Shown: piece by piece, positions 18,379-26,507 of the stretch
Numbering within the stretch: position 1 is the stretch's first letter
Layout of the letters: the number at the start of each line of letters is the position of its first letter
Assembly (NCBI RefSeq): GCF_019679475.1
Contig: NZ_JAIEZP010000001.1
Location: forward strand, 1,798,001 to 1,862,000
Length of the DNA stretch: 64,000 bases
Reading direction: 5' to 3'
Origin: Hyphomonas sediminis
GTDB lineage: Bacteria; Pseudomonadota; Alphaproteobacteria; Caulobacterales; Hyphomonadaceae
The notes under the pieces: generated by a model
Seen by the model: only the letters and a program-made list of their open reading frames with translations
What the model was told of the DNA's origin: nothing
Database searches by the model: none
Program-made: the position numbers and the translations under genes

Positions 18379-20604
18379 ATGCGCCTTGCTACTCAATTCG
18401 CCGGCCTAGTGGCCGCAACAACTCTTTTTACCGGATGTTCGACGGTGACTGAAAAAACTGAAACCGCGCCTGCCGAAACTGCTGTCAGCCTGCCGGCGCC
18501 GCCGGTGGCGCAGCGGATCGATCATGAGATCACCCAGCTCGGCTTTACGCGGAACGATCCTTACAACTGGCTGAAGGATGAAAACTGGCAGGACGTGATG
18601 CGCGAGCCGTCTGTGCTGCGCGCTGATATCCGCGATTACCTGCTGGCTGAGAACGCCTTCACCAAGGCGGTTCTGGAAGACCCGACCGCGGCCCTGCGCG
18701 AAGAACTGTTTGCCGAAATGCGCGGCCGCATCAAGGAAGACGACAGCTCCGTTCCAGATGTGGACGACCAGTGGGCTTATTACACGCGTTTCCGTGAAGG
18801 CGGCGAGTATGCCGTGTTTGCGCGCCGGCCCGCGTCCGACGCGTTCAACGAGGCCGCGCCCGAGACGATGATCCTGGATGGCGATGCGATGGGCAAAGGG
18901 CAGGACTATTTTGCCTTTGGCGACATTGAAATTTCGCCCGATGACCAGTTCGTCGCCTATGGCACCGATACCAAGGGCAGCGAGTATTACGAAATCCGGG
19001 TCAAGAATATCGAGACGGGCGAAGATACCGGCGTCCAGATCGACAGTGCCTATGGGCCGATGGAATGGAGCGCCACGGGCAAGGCGATCTTCTGGGTGGC
19101 GCGCGACCCCAATGGCCGCCCCAACGCTGTCTACCAGCGCACGCTGGCGACCGGCGAAGACAAGCTGATCTATGAGGAGTCCGATCCGGCTTTCTTCGTC
19201 AGCATCGCGACGACCGAGAGCAAGGAAGTGATCCTGATCAATGCGTCGGGCCACACGACTTCCGAAATCCACTGGTTCCCAGCCGACGAGCTGGACCCGG
19301 TGGTGCGCACGATTGCGCCGCGCGAGACGGATAATGAGTATTCGGTGACGCAGTGGGATGGTGAGTTCTACATCATCACCAATCTTGGCGGCGCGGTGGA
19401 CTTCAAGCTGATGAAGGCGCCGATGACGGCAACCTCGCGCGAAGAGTGGAAGGAAGTGATCCCGCATCGTCCGGGTACGCTGCTTCTCGGCATGGTCGCC
19501 CAGCAGGATTATCTCGCCCTGATGGAGCGGGAGAACGGCCTGCCGCGCATCGTGATCCAGTCGCGCGCTGATGGCACCTCGCACTCGATCAGCTTTGATG
19601 AAGCCGCCTATGATCTCGGCCTCGACAATGGCTATGACTACAAGACGCCCGTTCTGCGGTTTGACTATGCGTCTCCCTCTACGCCCGATCAGGTCTACGA
19701 CTACAATCTGGTGACCCGCGAGAAGACACTGCGCAAAACGCGGGAAGTGCCTTCGGGTCATAATCCGGCGGACTATGTGGTCGAGCGGATCATGGTGCCT
19801 TCCTGGGACGGCGTGGAAGTTCCCGTTACGCTGCTGCGCCACAAGGATACGCCGGTTGATGGCACGGCGCCGCTGCTGCTCTATGGCTACGGCTCCTACG
19901 GGATCACCATCCCGGCGGACTTCCGCACTGGGCGTCTCAGCCTTGTCGATCGCGGCTTCATCTACGCGATCGCCCACATCCGGGGCAGCCAGGCCAAGGG
20001 CTATCAATGGTATCTTGATGGCAAGCTCGACAAGAAGACCAACACGTTCAAGGACTTTGTTGCCGCCGGGAACTATCTGGCCGACAAGGGCTACACCTCG
20101 CGTGGCCGGATCGTCGGCCATGGCGGCTCGGCTGGTGGCCTGTTGATGGGCGCGGTGGCCAATATGGACCCTGAACTGTTCGGCGGCATCATTGCGGCGG
20201 TGCCGTTTGTTGATGTGCTGAACACGATGTCGGACGAGAGCCTGCCGCTGACACCGCCGGAGTGGCCGGAATGGGGCAATCCGCTGACGGACGAAGCCGC
20301 TTACAACACGATCCTGTCCTACAGCCCCTATGATCAGGTCGGCGACAAGCCTTACCCGGCGATGCTGATCACCGGCGGCGTTTCCGATCCGCGCGTCACC
20401 TATTGGGAGCCGGCAAAGTGGGCGGCCAAGCTGCGCCATGAGGCGCCGAATGGCGGGCCTTACTTCCTGCGCATCAATATGGATGCAGGCCATGGCGGCG
20501 CTTCGGGCCGGTTTGAAGGCCTCAAGGAAACGGCAACGGAGTATGCCTTCGCGCTGGCCGCTGTCGGCAAGGTGGACAATCTGAAGCTTGAGCGGGCGGA
20601 ATAG
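18379..20604 (+). CDS. S9 prolyl-oligopeptidase family lipoprotein (oligopeptidase B-like)
   Basis: 741 residues. The N-terminus has a signal and lipobox (TTLFTGCS, Cys near 17), so it is an envelope lipoprotein. A beta-propeller region follows from about residue 60 (NDPYNWLKDENW) to 440. The alpha/beta-hydrolase domain is C-terminal: Ser in GHGGSAGGLLMGAVAN, Asp in TGGVSDPRVTYWEPAKW, His in DAGHGGASGRFE. The motif context matches oligopeptidase B (PtrB, cleaves after basic residues in short peptides), but classical PtrB is cytoplasmic and not lipidated. Its leader (GGAGCCTTCCC just before ATG) is almost identical to that of msrB. Confidence 0.9.
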   Translation: MRLATQFAGLVAATTLFTGCSTVTEKTETAPAETAVSLPAPPVAQRIDHEITQLGFTRNDPYNWLKDENWQDVMREPSVLRADIRDYLLAENAFTKAVLEDPTAALREELFAEMRGRIKEDDSSVPDVDDQWAYYTRFREGGEYAVFARRPASDAFNEAAPETMILDGDAMGKGQDYFAFGDIEISPDDQFVAYGTDTKGSEYYEIRVKNIETGEDTGVQIDSAYGPMEWSATGKAIFWVARDPNGRPNAVYQRTLATGEDKLIYEESDPAFFVSIATTESKEVILINASGHTTSEIHWFPADELDPVVRTIAPRETDNEYSVTQWDGEFYIITNLGGAVDFKLMKAPMTATSREEWKEVIPHRPGTLLLGMVAQQDYLALMERENGLPRIVIQSRADGTSHSISFDEAAYDLGLDNGYDYKTPVLRFDYASPSTPDQVYDYNLVTREKTLRKTREVPSGHNPADYVVERIMVPSWDGVEVPVTLLRHKDTPVDGTAPLLLYGYGSYGITIPADFRTGRLSLVDRGFIYAIAHIRGSQAKGYQWYLDGKLDKKTNTFKDFVAAGNYLADKGYTSRGRIVGHGGSAGGLLMGAVANMDPELFGGIIAAVPFVDVLNTMSDESLPLTPPEWPEWGNPLTDEAAYNTILSYSPYDQVGDKPYPAMLITGGVSDPRVTYWEPAKWAAKLRHEAPNGGPYFLRINMDAGHGGASGRFEGLKETATEYAFALAAVGKVDNLKLERAE

Positions 20605-20609
20605 CGCCT

Positions 20610-21071
20610 TTGCTCTACAGCCTGGACTGCGAGTTCAACGGCTTTGGAGGAGAGCTCATCAGTCTTGCCCTGTCGGGTGAGGCGGGTGAGCTCTACCTTT
20701 GCCGTCCGCAGGCAGAGCTTGATGGGCTCGATGTCCATCCCTGGGTCGAGGAGAATGTGCTGCCGATCCTCGATGTGGCGGGGGCGCGGCCGGACATGAT
20801 GCCGCTGGACCAGTTCGGGCGGGCCATTCAGGCGTTCCTGGCGGCAGACAAGGCGCCGGTCGTTGTGGCCGATTGGCCGGAAGACCTTATACACTTGATG
20901 CAATGCCTCATCATCTCGCCGGGGCAGATGGTGCGGATTCCGGAGCTGGCAATGAAGCTGGTACAAGTTTCTGCCTACCCGACGGATATTGCCGAAGCGG
21001 CGCAGCACAACGCGCTGTGGGATGCGCGGGCCTTGCGGCGGGCTGAGGCGCTCAGCCGGGGCGAGCTTTGA
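20610..21071 (+). CDS. DEDDh-type 3'-5' exonuclease domain protein
   Basis: 153 residues from a TTG start 5 bases after the S9 peptidase stop. Ribonuclease H-like fold with the exonuclease acidic residues: Asp and Glu in SLDCEFNGFGGELISL, Asp in VVVADWPEDL and His/Asp in QHNALWDARALRRA. This resembles the small Rv2179c-type exoribonucleases, so an RNA substrate is plausible but unproven. Its close spacing suggests cotranscription with the peptidase. A bidirectional terminator follows. Confidence 0.72.
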   Translation: MLYSLDCEFNGFGGELISLALSGEAGELYLCRPQAELDGLDVHPWVEENVLPILDVAGARPDMMPLDQFGRAIQAFLAADKAPVVVADWPEDLIHLMQCLIISPGQMVRIPELAMKLVQVSAYPTDIAEAAQHNALWDARALRRAEALSRGEL

Positions 21072-21080
21072 GGCAATAAA

Positions 21081-21106
21081 AAAAGGGAGGCCGGAGCCTC
21101 CCTTTT
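21081..21106. terminator. bidirectional rho-independent terminator
   Basis: AAAAGGGAGGC (21081-21091), loop CGGA, GCCTCCCTTTT (21096-21106). It has A-run and T-run flanks, so it works in both directions, between the convergent exonuclease and MaoC-like genes. Confidence 0.92.
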
Positions 21107-21128
21107 CGTATCGGAACTTCGGCAGCAA

Positions 21129-21584
21129 TCAGCCGTAGAGAACGGTGATCGACTCGGCGACGAGGGCCGGACGGTCCTGGCCTTCGATCTCGACGGTGGC
21201 TTCCATCTTCATCTGCTTGCCGCCGGCTTTTGCTTCGACGGAGAGACATTTCTGGCGGAGGCGAACTTTCGAGTTCACCGGAACCATGTTGGTAAAGCGG
21301 ACCTTGTCGGAGCCGTAATTGATGCCGCGGGTGACGCCTTCGACGCGCATCACTTCAGCGCCCAGCATCGGCAGGAGCGACAGGGTGAGGAAGCCGTGCG
21401 CGATGGTGGAGCCCATCATCTGCTTGGCTTTTTCTTCATCGACGTGGATCCACTGATGGTCGCCGGTGGCGTCCGCGAAGAGGTTGATCCGGGCCTGATC
21501 GATCACATGCCAGTCGGACACACCGACTTCCTGACCGGCGAGGGATTCAAGATCGGCGTAGGCAATTTTGCGCGGATTGGCCAT
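21129..21584 (-). CDS. MaoC-like (R)-specific enoyl-CoA hydratase / nodulation N-type hot-dog protein
   Basis: 151 residues. Hot-dog fold with the hydratase motif: Asp and His in FADATGDHQWIHVDEEKA, then IAHGFLTLSLLP. This matches MaoC/PhaJ/NodN-type proteins that hydrate trans-2-enoyl-CoA. The start at 21584 is set by a GGAGG box 7 bases upstream; the open frame continues back but the extension has no family similarity. The true substrate is unknown. It is the sole gene of its transcription unit. Confidence 0.88.
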   Translation of the reverse strand: MANPRKIAYADLESLAGQEVGVSDWHVIDQARINLFADATGDHQWIHVDEEKAKQMMGSTIAHGFLTLSLLPMLGAEVMRVEGVTRGINYGSDKVRFTNMVPVNSKVRLRQKCLSVEAKAGGKQMKMEATVEIEGQDRPALVAESITVLYG

Positions 21585-21786
21585 GGGAGTCCTCCTAGTT
21601 TGGTTGGCGCTGCAGGAGCCCGGCCTGTGGAGGCCGCGCGCCTGAGCCAGCGCGTTGCTTGTATGATGGTTTCTTGTGGCGCGGCTGCGGGCAATCTGCA
21701 AGGCTCACGGTAGGGAAACCCGGCGGCAGGCGGTGCGTGACAGCGCCCGCCGCGCAGGGCAGAATGGCCGGGCAACGGAGTTTTCC

Positions 21787-22146
21787 ATGTCCGACACCTC
21801 CCAGGTTTCCACCCGCGCCGGCACTGCCGGAAATGCCCGGCTGATCTATTTCCTTTACCTGTTTGCCCCGATCCTGTTCCAGCTGCTGGCACTGGTGGGC
21901 GTGGTGATGGCCTATCTGGGCAAAGGGAAGGGCGACCCGCTGGTCGAGAACCACTATTCCAACCAGATCAATATCTTCTGGAAGATGCTGGCCTATTGCC
22001 TGATCGGCGGGGTGCTTTCGGTGATCCTGATCGGCATTCCGATCCTGCTGGCGGCGATCGTCTGGTACATCGTGCGGATCGTGAAGGGCATTCAGGCGCT
22101 GGGCGAAGACCGGCCTGTGGAAAATCCAGAGAGCTGGCTGTTTTAG
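21787..22146 (+). CDS. small membrane protein, DUF4870-like
   Basis: 119 residues with three hydrophobic segments: about 18-45 (LIYFLYLFAPILFQLLALVG), 68-90 (AYCLIGGVLSVILIGI) and overlapping 85-100, and the charged spot ENHYSNQINIFWK between. This pattern (short loop with HYSNQ, then a Gly-rich pair of helices) is typical of the DUF4870/COG3671 family of inner-membrane proteins of unknown function. The start at 21787 was chosen because earlier in-frame sequence is Arg-rich and not membrane-like. Confidence 0.78.
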   Translation: MSDTSQVSTRAGTAGNARLIYFLYLFAPILFQLLALVGVVMAYLGKGKGDPLVENHYSNQINIFWKMLAYCLIGGVLSVILIGIPILLAAIVWYIVRIVKGIQALGEDRPVENPESWLF

Positions 22147-22275
22147 GACTGGTGGCAGCAGCAGCGTCCGGAACGCACGCTTTGGGGCGTGGCCGGCGGG
22201 GTGTGCTGCGAGATGGGAAAGAGTTGAGGGAGATCCCCGCCTTCGCGGGGATGGGCGGAGGTTGGTTGGCGGGAG

Positions 22276-22641
22276 TTAGGACGTGTCGGGGGTGAGCCCG
22301 CTTATCCTTCGACTTCGCTCAGGATGAGCTTCGGGAGGTGGGGCGCCTGCGGCGTCCCCAAAACGACAGGAAAACTCCAACGGGGCTTGGGCGAGGTTCG
22401 TCGGGAGATCGGATTCCCAGACGAGATCGCTCCATTCGGGTTTCGTGAGCGCTGGTTTCTTGTAGGCGCGCCAATGGTCGCCGACGCTGACGATGTGGAT
22501 GTGGCCCCATTTGGTGACGGCGATGAGAAGCGTGCGAAGCTCGACATCCTGCCGCTTGAAGATCGCGCGCAATTGCAGCCAGAGGTATGGCCAGAAGACT
22601 GGCAATACGTGGGCGTAGAGGCGGGCGATCTGGGGTGTCAT
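22276..22641 (-). CDS. hypothetical protein with a repeat-derived C-terminus
   Basis: 121 residues if intact. The first ~75 residues look like real protein: a hydrophobic/aromatic start (LPVFWPYLWLQLRAIF) and then LRTLLIAVTKWGHIHIVSVGD and HWRAYKKPALTKPEW. The last ~30 residues (PEAHPERSRRISG) are the translation of the interspersed repeat at 22291-22333. The original stop has thus probably been replaced by repeat insertion. No function can be given. It is flanked by repeats on both sides and may be degrading. Confidence 0.5.
   Translation of the reverse strand: MTPQIARLYAHVLPVFWPYLWLQLRAIFKRQDVELRTLLIAVTKWGHIHIVSVGDHWRAYKKPALTKPEWSDLVWESDLPTNLAQAPLEFSCRFGDAAGAPPPEAHPERSRRISGLTPDTS
22291..22333 (+). 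repeat. interspersed palindromic repeat, copy 1
   Basis: GGTGAGCCCGCT-TATCCTTCGACTTCGCTCAGGATGAGCTTCG. Nearly the same sequence occurs at 22723-22786. It overlaps the end of the minus-strand hypothetical gene. Confidence 0.8.
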
Positions 22642-22722
22642 GGGCTGAGTATATGTCAGGGGACTGAGGGGGTGGATACGATTGCCGGTTGTGGTGTGGG
22701 TACTGGGGGGATGTGTTGGATA

Positions 22723-22786
22723 GGTGAGCCCGCTCTATCCTTCGACCTCATCCTGAGCCCGGCGAAGGACGCTCAGGATGAGCTTC
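22723..22786 (+). repeat. interspersed palindromic repeat, copy 2 (longer form)
   Basis: Same start (GGTGAGCCCGCT-C-TATCCTTCGAC) and same end (CTCAGGATGAGCTTCG) as 22291-22333, but with a longer middle that makes it a hairpin: CTCATCCTGAGC pairs with GCTCAGGATGAG. It lies in the 433-base gene-free stretch 22642-23074. Confidence 0.8.
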
Positions 22787-22858
22787 GTTGGGGCGTCGCT
22801 TTTTGGGCGTCTTCCCGGAATTTGCGGAGCAAATGTCCGGGACCCAGGGGGGGAAGGC

Positions 22859-22898
22859 TGGGTCCCGGTCTTCGCCTGCGGCGAAACCGGGATGACGG
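22859..22898 (+). repeat. GGGTCCCGGT/ACCGGGATGACG inverted repeat
   Basis: CTGGGTCCCGGT at the left pairs partly with ACCGGGATGACG at the right around a GCCTGCGGC centre. The same ends, in the opposite orientation, occur at 63942-63983. Part of the repeat-rich patch before the acyl-CoA ligase gene. Confidence 0.7.
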
Positions 22899-22913
22899 GG
22901 GATGGGGGCGGAG

Positions 22914-22957
22914 GCCCTCACCCCGGCCCTCTCCCGGAGGGAGAGGGGGCGGGGTGT
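22914..22957. repeat. CCCTCTCCC/GGGAGAGGG palindromic repeat
   Basis: Perfect 9-bp arms CCCTCTCCC (22927-22935) and GGGAGAGGG (22939-22947) in a GC-rich frame beginning GCCCTCACCCC. A related element is found at 56395-56436. The rest of 22642-23074 holds these repeats, a short shared motif and a terminator, and no gene that I can support. Confidence 0.65.
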
Positions 22958-22983
22958 GTCTGGGGGCGTCGTTGTGGGTACAA

Positions 22984-23012
22984 ACCGTGTCTTTTTGAGG
23001 CATTTCGGGGAC
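22984..23012. repeat. 29-bp motif shared with 46359-46387
   Basis: ACCGTGT then TTTTGAGGCATTT and GGGGAC; 26 of 29 bases match the element at 46359-46387. Both copies lie just 3' of a minus-strand gene (acyl-CoA ligase here, dprA there), in the same orientation. Confidence 0.6.
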
Positions 23013-23020
23013 AAAAGGAA

Positions 23021-23055
23021 ACGGCGCAGGGCGGCTTTGAGCCATCCTGCGCCGT
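23021..23055 (-). terminator. terminator of the acyl-CoA ligase gene
   Basis: Stem ACGGCGCAGG (23021-23030) with CCTGCGCCGT (23046-23055), an inner GGC/GCC pair and a short loop. On the minus strand it is followed by TTTCCTTTTG. It starts 20 bases beyond the gene stop. Confidence 0.82.
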
Positions 23056-23074
23056 GATTGGGTCTCGAAGCCGA

Positions 23075-24622
23075 TCAGACGATGCGGCTGTTCTTGTTGC
23101 CCCAGTAGCGGTCTCGGATGAGGCGCTTGTAGAGTTTGCCGGTCGGGTGGCGGGGCAGTTCGGGGTCGAAGTCGATGCTCTTGGGGCATTTGATCTTCGA
23201 GAGATTCTGCTGGGCGAAGGCCAACAGCTCGGCGGCGAGTTCCTCCGAGTGGGCAATGCCCGGCATCGGCTGGACGACGGCTTTCACCGCTTCGCCGAAC
23301 TCTTCATCCGGCACGCCGATGACGGCCACGTCAGCCACTTTGGGGTGGGTGATAAGGATGTTCTCGGCTTCCTGCGGATAGATGTTCACGCCGCCGGAAA
23401 TGATCATGAAGGCCTTGCGGTCTGTGAGGTAGAGGAAGCCATCCGCGTCCAGCTTGCCGACATCGCCGAGGGACGACCAGTCGGGGTGTTTCGGGTTGAG
23501 GGCGGCTTTGTTCTTCTCAGGGTCGTTGTGATAGTTCGGCGGGCTGGTGCCGGAGAAATAGACCTGGCCTTCTTCGCCGACGGGCACTTCGTTCCCATCT
23601 TCATCACAGATATGGACGGTGCCGTGGATGGCGCGGCCGACCGTGCCCTTATGGGTGAGCCAGTCGGGGCTTTTCACATAGGTCATCCCGTTGCCTTCAG
23701 AGCCGGCATAATACTCGTCGATGATCGGCCCCCACCAGGCGATCATCTGTTCTTTGACCGGAACAGGGCAAGGCGCTGCTGCGTGGATGGCGAACTGCAT
23801 CGAGGAGACATCATACGACTTGCGGACATCCTCGGGCAGTTTCAGCATTTTCACGAACATGGTCGGCACGACCTGCGTGTGCGTGACCTTGTATTTCTGG
23901 ACAGCCTTCAGGAAGTCTTCCGCGTCGAACTTTTCCATCACGACAACGGTGGAGCCGATGCGCGTGAATGTCATGCACCAGCGCAGCGGGGCGGCGTGGT
24001 AAAGCGGGGCGGGCGAGAGATAGACCGAATTCTCATTGGCGCCGGACATTGCCTTGGCGATCTGCAGGAGGACGTTGTCTGCATCGATCGGCGTGTTGCG
24101 CTCAAGTGTTGGGCGGATGCCCTTGGGACGGCCTGTGGTGCCGGAGGAATACAGCATGTCGGCGCCGGCCATTTCGTCGGCAATCGGAGTTTTCGGGAAG
24201 CTGGGATAGTGACCCTCCAGCGCTGTGAAGCCGTCTGCTTCGCCATCAATGGACCAGAGCGCGCTGATGCCTGCCGCCATGGCGGCTTCCTTGCCGACGC
24301 TGGCCTTGCCGGCGCCCGCGATCAGCAGCTTCGAGCCGGAATCCTCGATGATATACTGGACCTCAGGCGCAGTGAGGCGCGAAGAGATGCAGACGAAATA
24401 GAGGCCCGAGCGCTGGGCCGCCCAGCAGACTTCGAAATAGCGCGGGGAGTTTTCTGCAAAGATGGCGATGGTGTCGCCTGGATTGCAGCCGGCGGCGCGC
24501 AGGGCGTGGGCGATCTGGTTCGAACGCTCGTCCAGTTCCCGGAAGGTGATGGTTTCGCCGGACGCGGCCATGACAATGGCGGCCTTGTCGGGGTTGGTCC
24601 GTGCGTGGTGGCTGGGGTGCAT
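23075..24622 (-). CDS. AMP-dependent acyl-CoA synthetase/ligase
   Basis: 515 residues of the ANL superfamily. P-loop motif MLYSSGTTGRPKG (near 160), A5-type motif YYAGSEGNGMTY (near 295), GDVGKLDADGFLYLTDRK hinge region (near 395) and the catalytic Lys in RHPTGKLYKRL near the C-terminus. It activates a carboxylic acid with ATP and joins it to CoA. The second-half motif pattern is close to FadD3/FadD17-like ligases used for medium-chain or steroid-side-chain acids, but the substrate is not determined by sequence. A good GGAGGAG box precedes the start. Confidence 0.93.
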   Translation of the reverse strand: MHPSHHARTNPDKAAIVMAASGETITFRELDERSNQIAHALRAAGCNPGDTIAIFAENSPRYFEVCWAAQRSGLYFVCISSRLTAPEVQYIIEDSGSKLLIAGAGKASVGKEAAMAAGISALWSIDGEADGFTALEGHYPSFPKTPIADEMAGADMLYSSGTTGRPKGIRPTLERNTPIDADNVLLQIAKAMSGANENSVYLSPAPLYHAAPLRWCMTFTRIGSTVVVMEKFDAEDFLKAVQKYKVTHTQVVPTMFVKMLKLPEDVRKSYDVSSMQFAIHAAAPCPVPVKEQMIAWWGPIIDEYYAGSEGNGMTYVKSPDWLTHKGTVGRAIHGTVHICDEDGNEVPVGEEGQVYFSGTSPPNYHNDPEKNKAALNPKHPDWSSLGDVGKLDADGFLYLTDRKAFMIISGGVNIYPQEAENILITHPKVADVAVIGVPDEEFGEAVKAVVQPMPGIAHSEELAAELLAFAQQNLSKIKCPKSIDFDPELPRHPTGKLYKRLIRDRYWGNKNSRIV

Positions 24623-24764
24623 GGCGGTTCTCCTCCGGGTGTGGGCTCTCGCGCTGACGCGCAGGCCGCAGTCTCGCGGCGAACTTTAACGAGCCTAAAG
24701 GAGCTGTCCACGATTGACCCGACGGGAAGGCGGGCGGTTTCGCTCAGATTTTTATGGGAGGCGA

Positions 24765-24788
24765 CCCGGCCCTTGCGGAAGGGCCGGG
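24765..24788 (-). terminator. probable terminator of the M28 peptidase operon
   Basis: Perfect 10-bp stem CCCGGCCCTT / AAGGGCCGGG with a 4-base loop. It lies 14 bases past the M28 stop on the minus strand. The T-rich part (TAAAAATC complement) begins some 14 bases later, so termination is likely but not textbook. Confidence 0.65.
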
Positions 24789-24801
24789 CGCGGGGACGGG
24801 A

Positions 24802-26475
24802 TCAGGGCTCCATGGGGCCGTTGAACTGGCGGGCGAAGAAGTCGTCCTTGCGCCAGAGAGGACGCGAGTCGGCATTGGCCAGCGCCATGGCGATGCGCGC
24901 CTTGACGGTGGCGAAACGGGCGGCGGCATCAAAGTCGAGCGAGTTCGACATGTCGTCGGATGGGCGGTGGTAGTTGTTGGCCATGTGGCGGGCGTATTCT
25001 TCGGCGCCGCCATTCTGCCAGCCGGGGATGAGATAGACCGACGGGATGCCAGCTTCGACGAAGCGGAAATGGTCCGAGCGCGTGAACAGGCCCTGATCGG
25101 GAACCGGATCGGGGCTGAGCGTGATGCCCATATCCCTGGCGGCTTTTTCCACCTCGTTGATGATGGTCGAACGCGTGCCGCCAAAGACAATCAGGTCGGT
25201 GAAGGGATAGGTGAGGATCGGCATGTCGAGATTGACGTTGGCGACGATGTTTCCCTTCGGCACGGTAGGGTTCTGCGCGAAATACTGTGCGCCGAGCAGG
25301 CCTTTTTCTTCCGCCGTCAGAGCAATGAACATAACCGACCGCTTCATCGGCGGGCCGGCCGCGAGCATGCGGGCCGCTTCAATCAGCGTGGCCGTGCCGC
25401 TGGCATTGTCCAGCGCGCCATTGCTGATCTTGTCTTCCTCGATCGAATTTTGGGTGATGCCGATATGATCGAGGTGAGCGGTGAGGACGATGACTTCGTT
25501 TTTCAGGACGGGGTCTGTGCCTTCGATCATGCCGATGACGTTGGCTGAGCTGACCTGATCGTGTACGGAAGGCTGGGTGATGTGAATGGTCCAGGGCAGG
25601 GCAAAGCCTTTCACGTCGCCGCCTTCGGTCTCAGCCGCCGCGAGGATGGCAGACCAGTCTGCGCCGGTGCCTTCAAACAGTTTGGCCGCGCTGTCCATGT
25701 TCACCGAGGCGGAGGCCTTGATGTTGGGCGCGCTATCGAAGGGTTGGCCGTCTGGCGCGATCCAGGTGAGGCTGGCGCCATCCAGGCGGCCTTCGCGGAC
25801 CAGGCGCTCGAAGGGATAGATGCCGCGGCGGGTGGGCGTTTCGAGCTGGACGACAGCGATGGCGCCGCGCTCGGACGCATTGGCGTATTTGCGCGTGCCG
25901 TAATAGGCGCGTTCCTCGGTCTGGATGCCTTTGGGCGTGCCCGCCAGCATGACGGCGACCTTGCCGGTAAGATCGAGGCCCGCATAATCGTCGCGGCCAA
26001 GATCGGGGGCGACAATGCCGAAGCCGACGAAGACCGCTTCGCCGGTGACATCGACATCGGTTCCGGCGAGCGAGCTGCCCATGGCGAAGTCAACATTTTC
26101 CGTGAACGGAAGAGGCGCGCCGGTTTCGGTGTTGGTGATCTCCAGGGCGCGGCCTTCAGGCGCGCGGACGGCGCGCAGGAAAGAGATTGTCTGGAAATAG
26201 CTGCCCTGATCGCCGGCAGGCCGCAGGCCGATTTCCTCGAACTGGGCGGCGACGTAATCGGCGGCAAGGTCGAAGCCCGGCGTGCCGGCTTCGCGGCCTT
26301 CCAGTTCGTCGGAGGCGAGGAAGGCCATGTCCGCCCGGATGTTCTCCGGATTGGCAGCGGGAAGCTCTGCCGGGGGCGGCGGCGCAGGCGGCGCGGCAGG
26401 CGCGCAGGCGCCGAGCACCATGGCAGACGCCATAAGCAGGGTACTGATCTTGATCCGCATGATCGTGTCTTTCAT
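24802..26475 (-). CDS. M28 family metallopeptidase, lipoprotein
   Basis: 557 residues. Signal and lipobox at the N-terminus (AMVLGACAP), a Pro-rich linker, then a PA domain-like insert (about residues 130-260, VFVGFGIVAPDLGRDDYAGL). The zinc-peptidase core follows: His and Asp in LTAHLDHIG, Asp in GALDNASGTATLIEAARM, Glu-Glu in IALTAEEKGLLGAQYF, Asp in ANVNLDMPI. This is a secreted, lipid-anchored aminopeptidase-type enzyme. The ATG at 26460 (MRIKIS) is an alternative start. It lies 32 bases after the GNAT gene and ends the minus-strand operon beginning at 29729. Confidence 0.92.
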   Translation of the reverse strand: MKDTIMRIKISTLLMASAMVLGACAPAAPPAPPPPAELPAANPENIRADMAFLASDELEGREAGTPGFDLAADYVAAQFEEIGLRPAGDQGSYFQTISFLRAVRAPEGRALEITNTETGAPLPFTENVDFAMGSSLAGTDVDVTGEAVFVGFGIVAPDLGRDDYAGLDLTGKVAVMLAGTPKGIQTEERAYYGTRKYANASERGAIAVVQLETPTRRGIYPFERLVREGRLDGASLTWIAPDGQPFDSAPNIKASASVNMDSAAKLFEGTGADWSAILAAAETEGGDVKGFALPWTIHITQPSVHDQVSSANVIGMIEGTDPVLKNEVIVLTAHLDHIGITQNSIEEDKISNGALDNASGTATLIEAARMLAAGPPMKRSVMFIALTAEEKGLLGAQYFAQNPTVPKGNIVANVNLDMPILTYPFTDLIVFGGTRSTIINEVEKAARDMGITLSPDPVPDQGLFTRSDHFRFVEAGIPSVYLIPGWQNGGAEEYARHMANNYHRPSDDMSNSLDFDAAARFATVKARIAMALANADSRPLWRKDDFFARQFNGPMEP

Positions 26476-26507
26476 TGGGCCGGTAGGCTGCCGGCATTCG
26501 GGGAGGG

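Noticed and set aside
18406..20493. 695-codon minus-strand open frame
   Set aside because: Antisense shadow of the S9 peptidase; its translation is His/Arg-rich with no fold.
22778..24973. 731-codon plus-strand open frame
   Set aside because: Runs through repeats and antisense of the acyl-CoA ligase; not protein-like.
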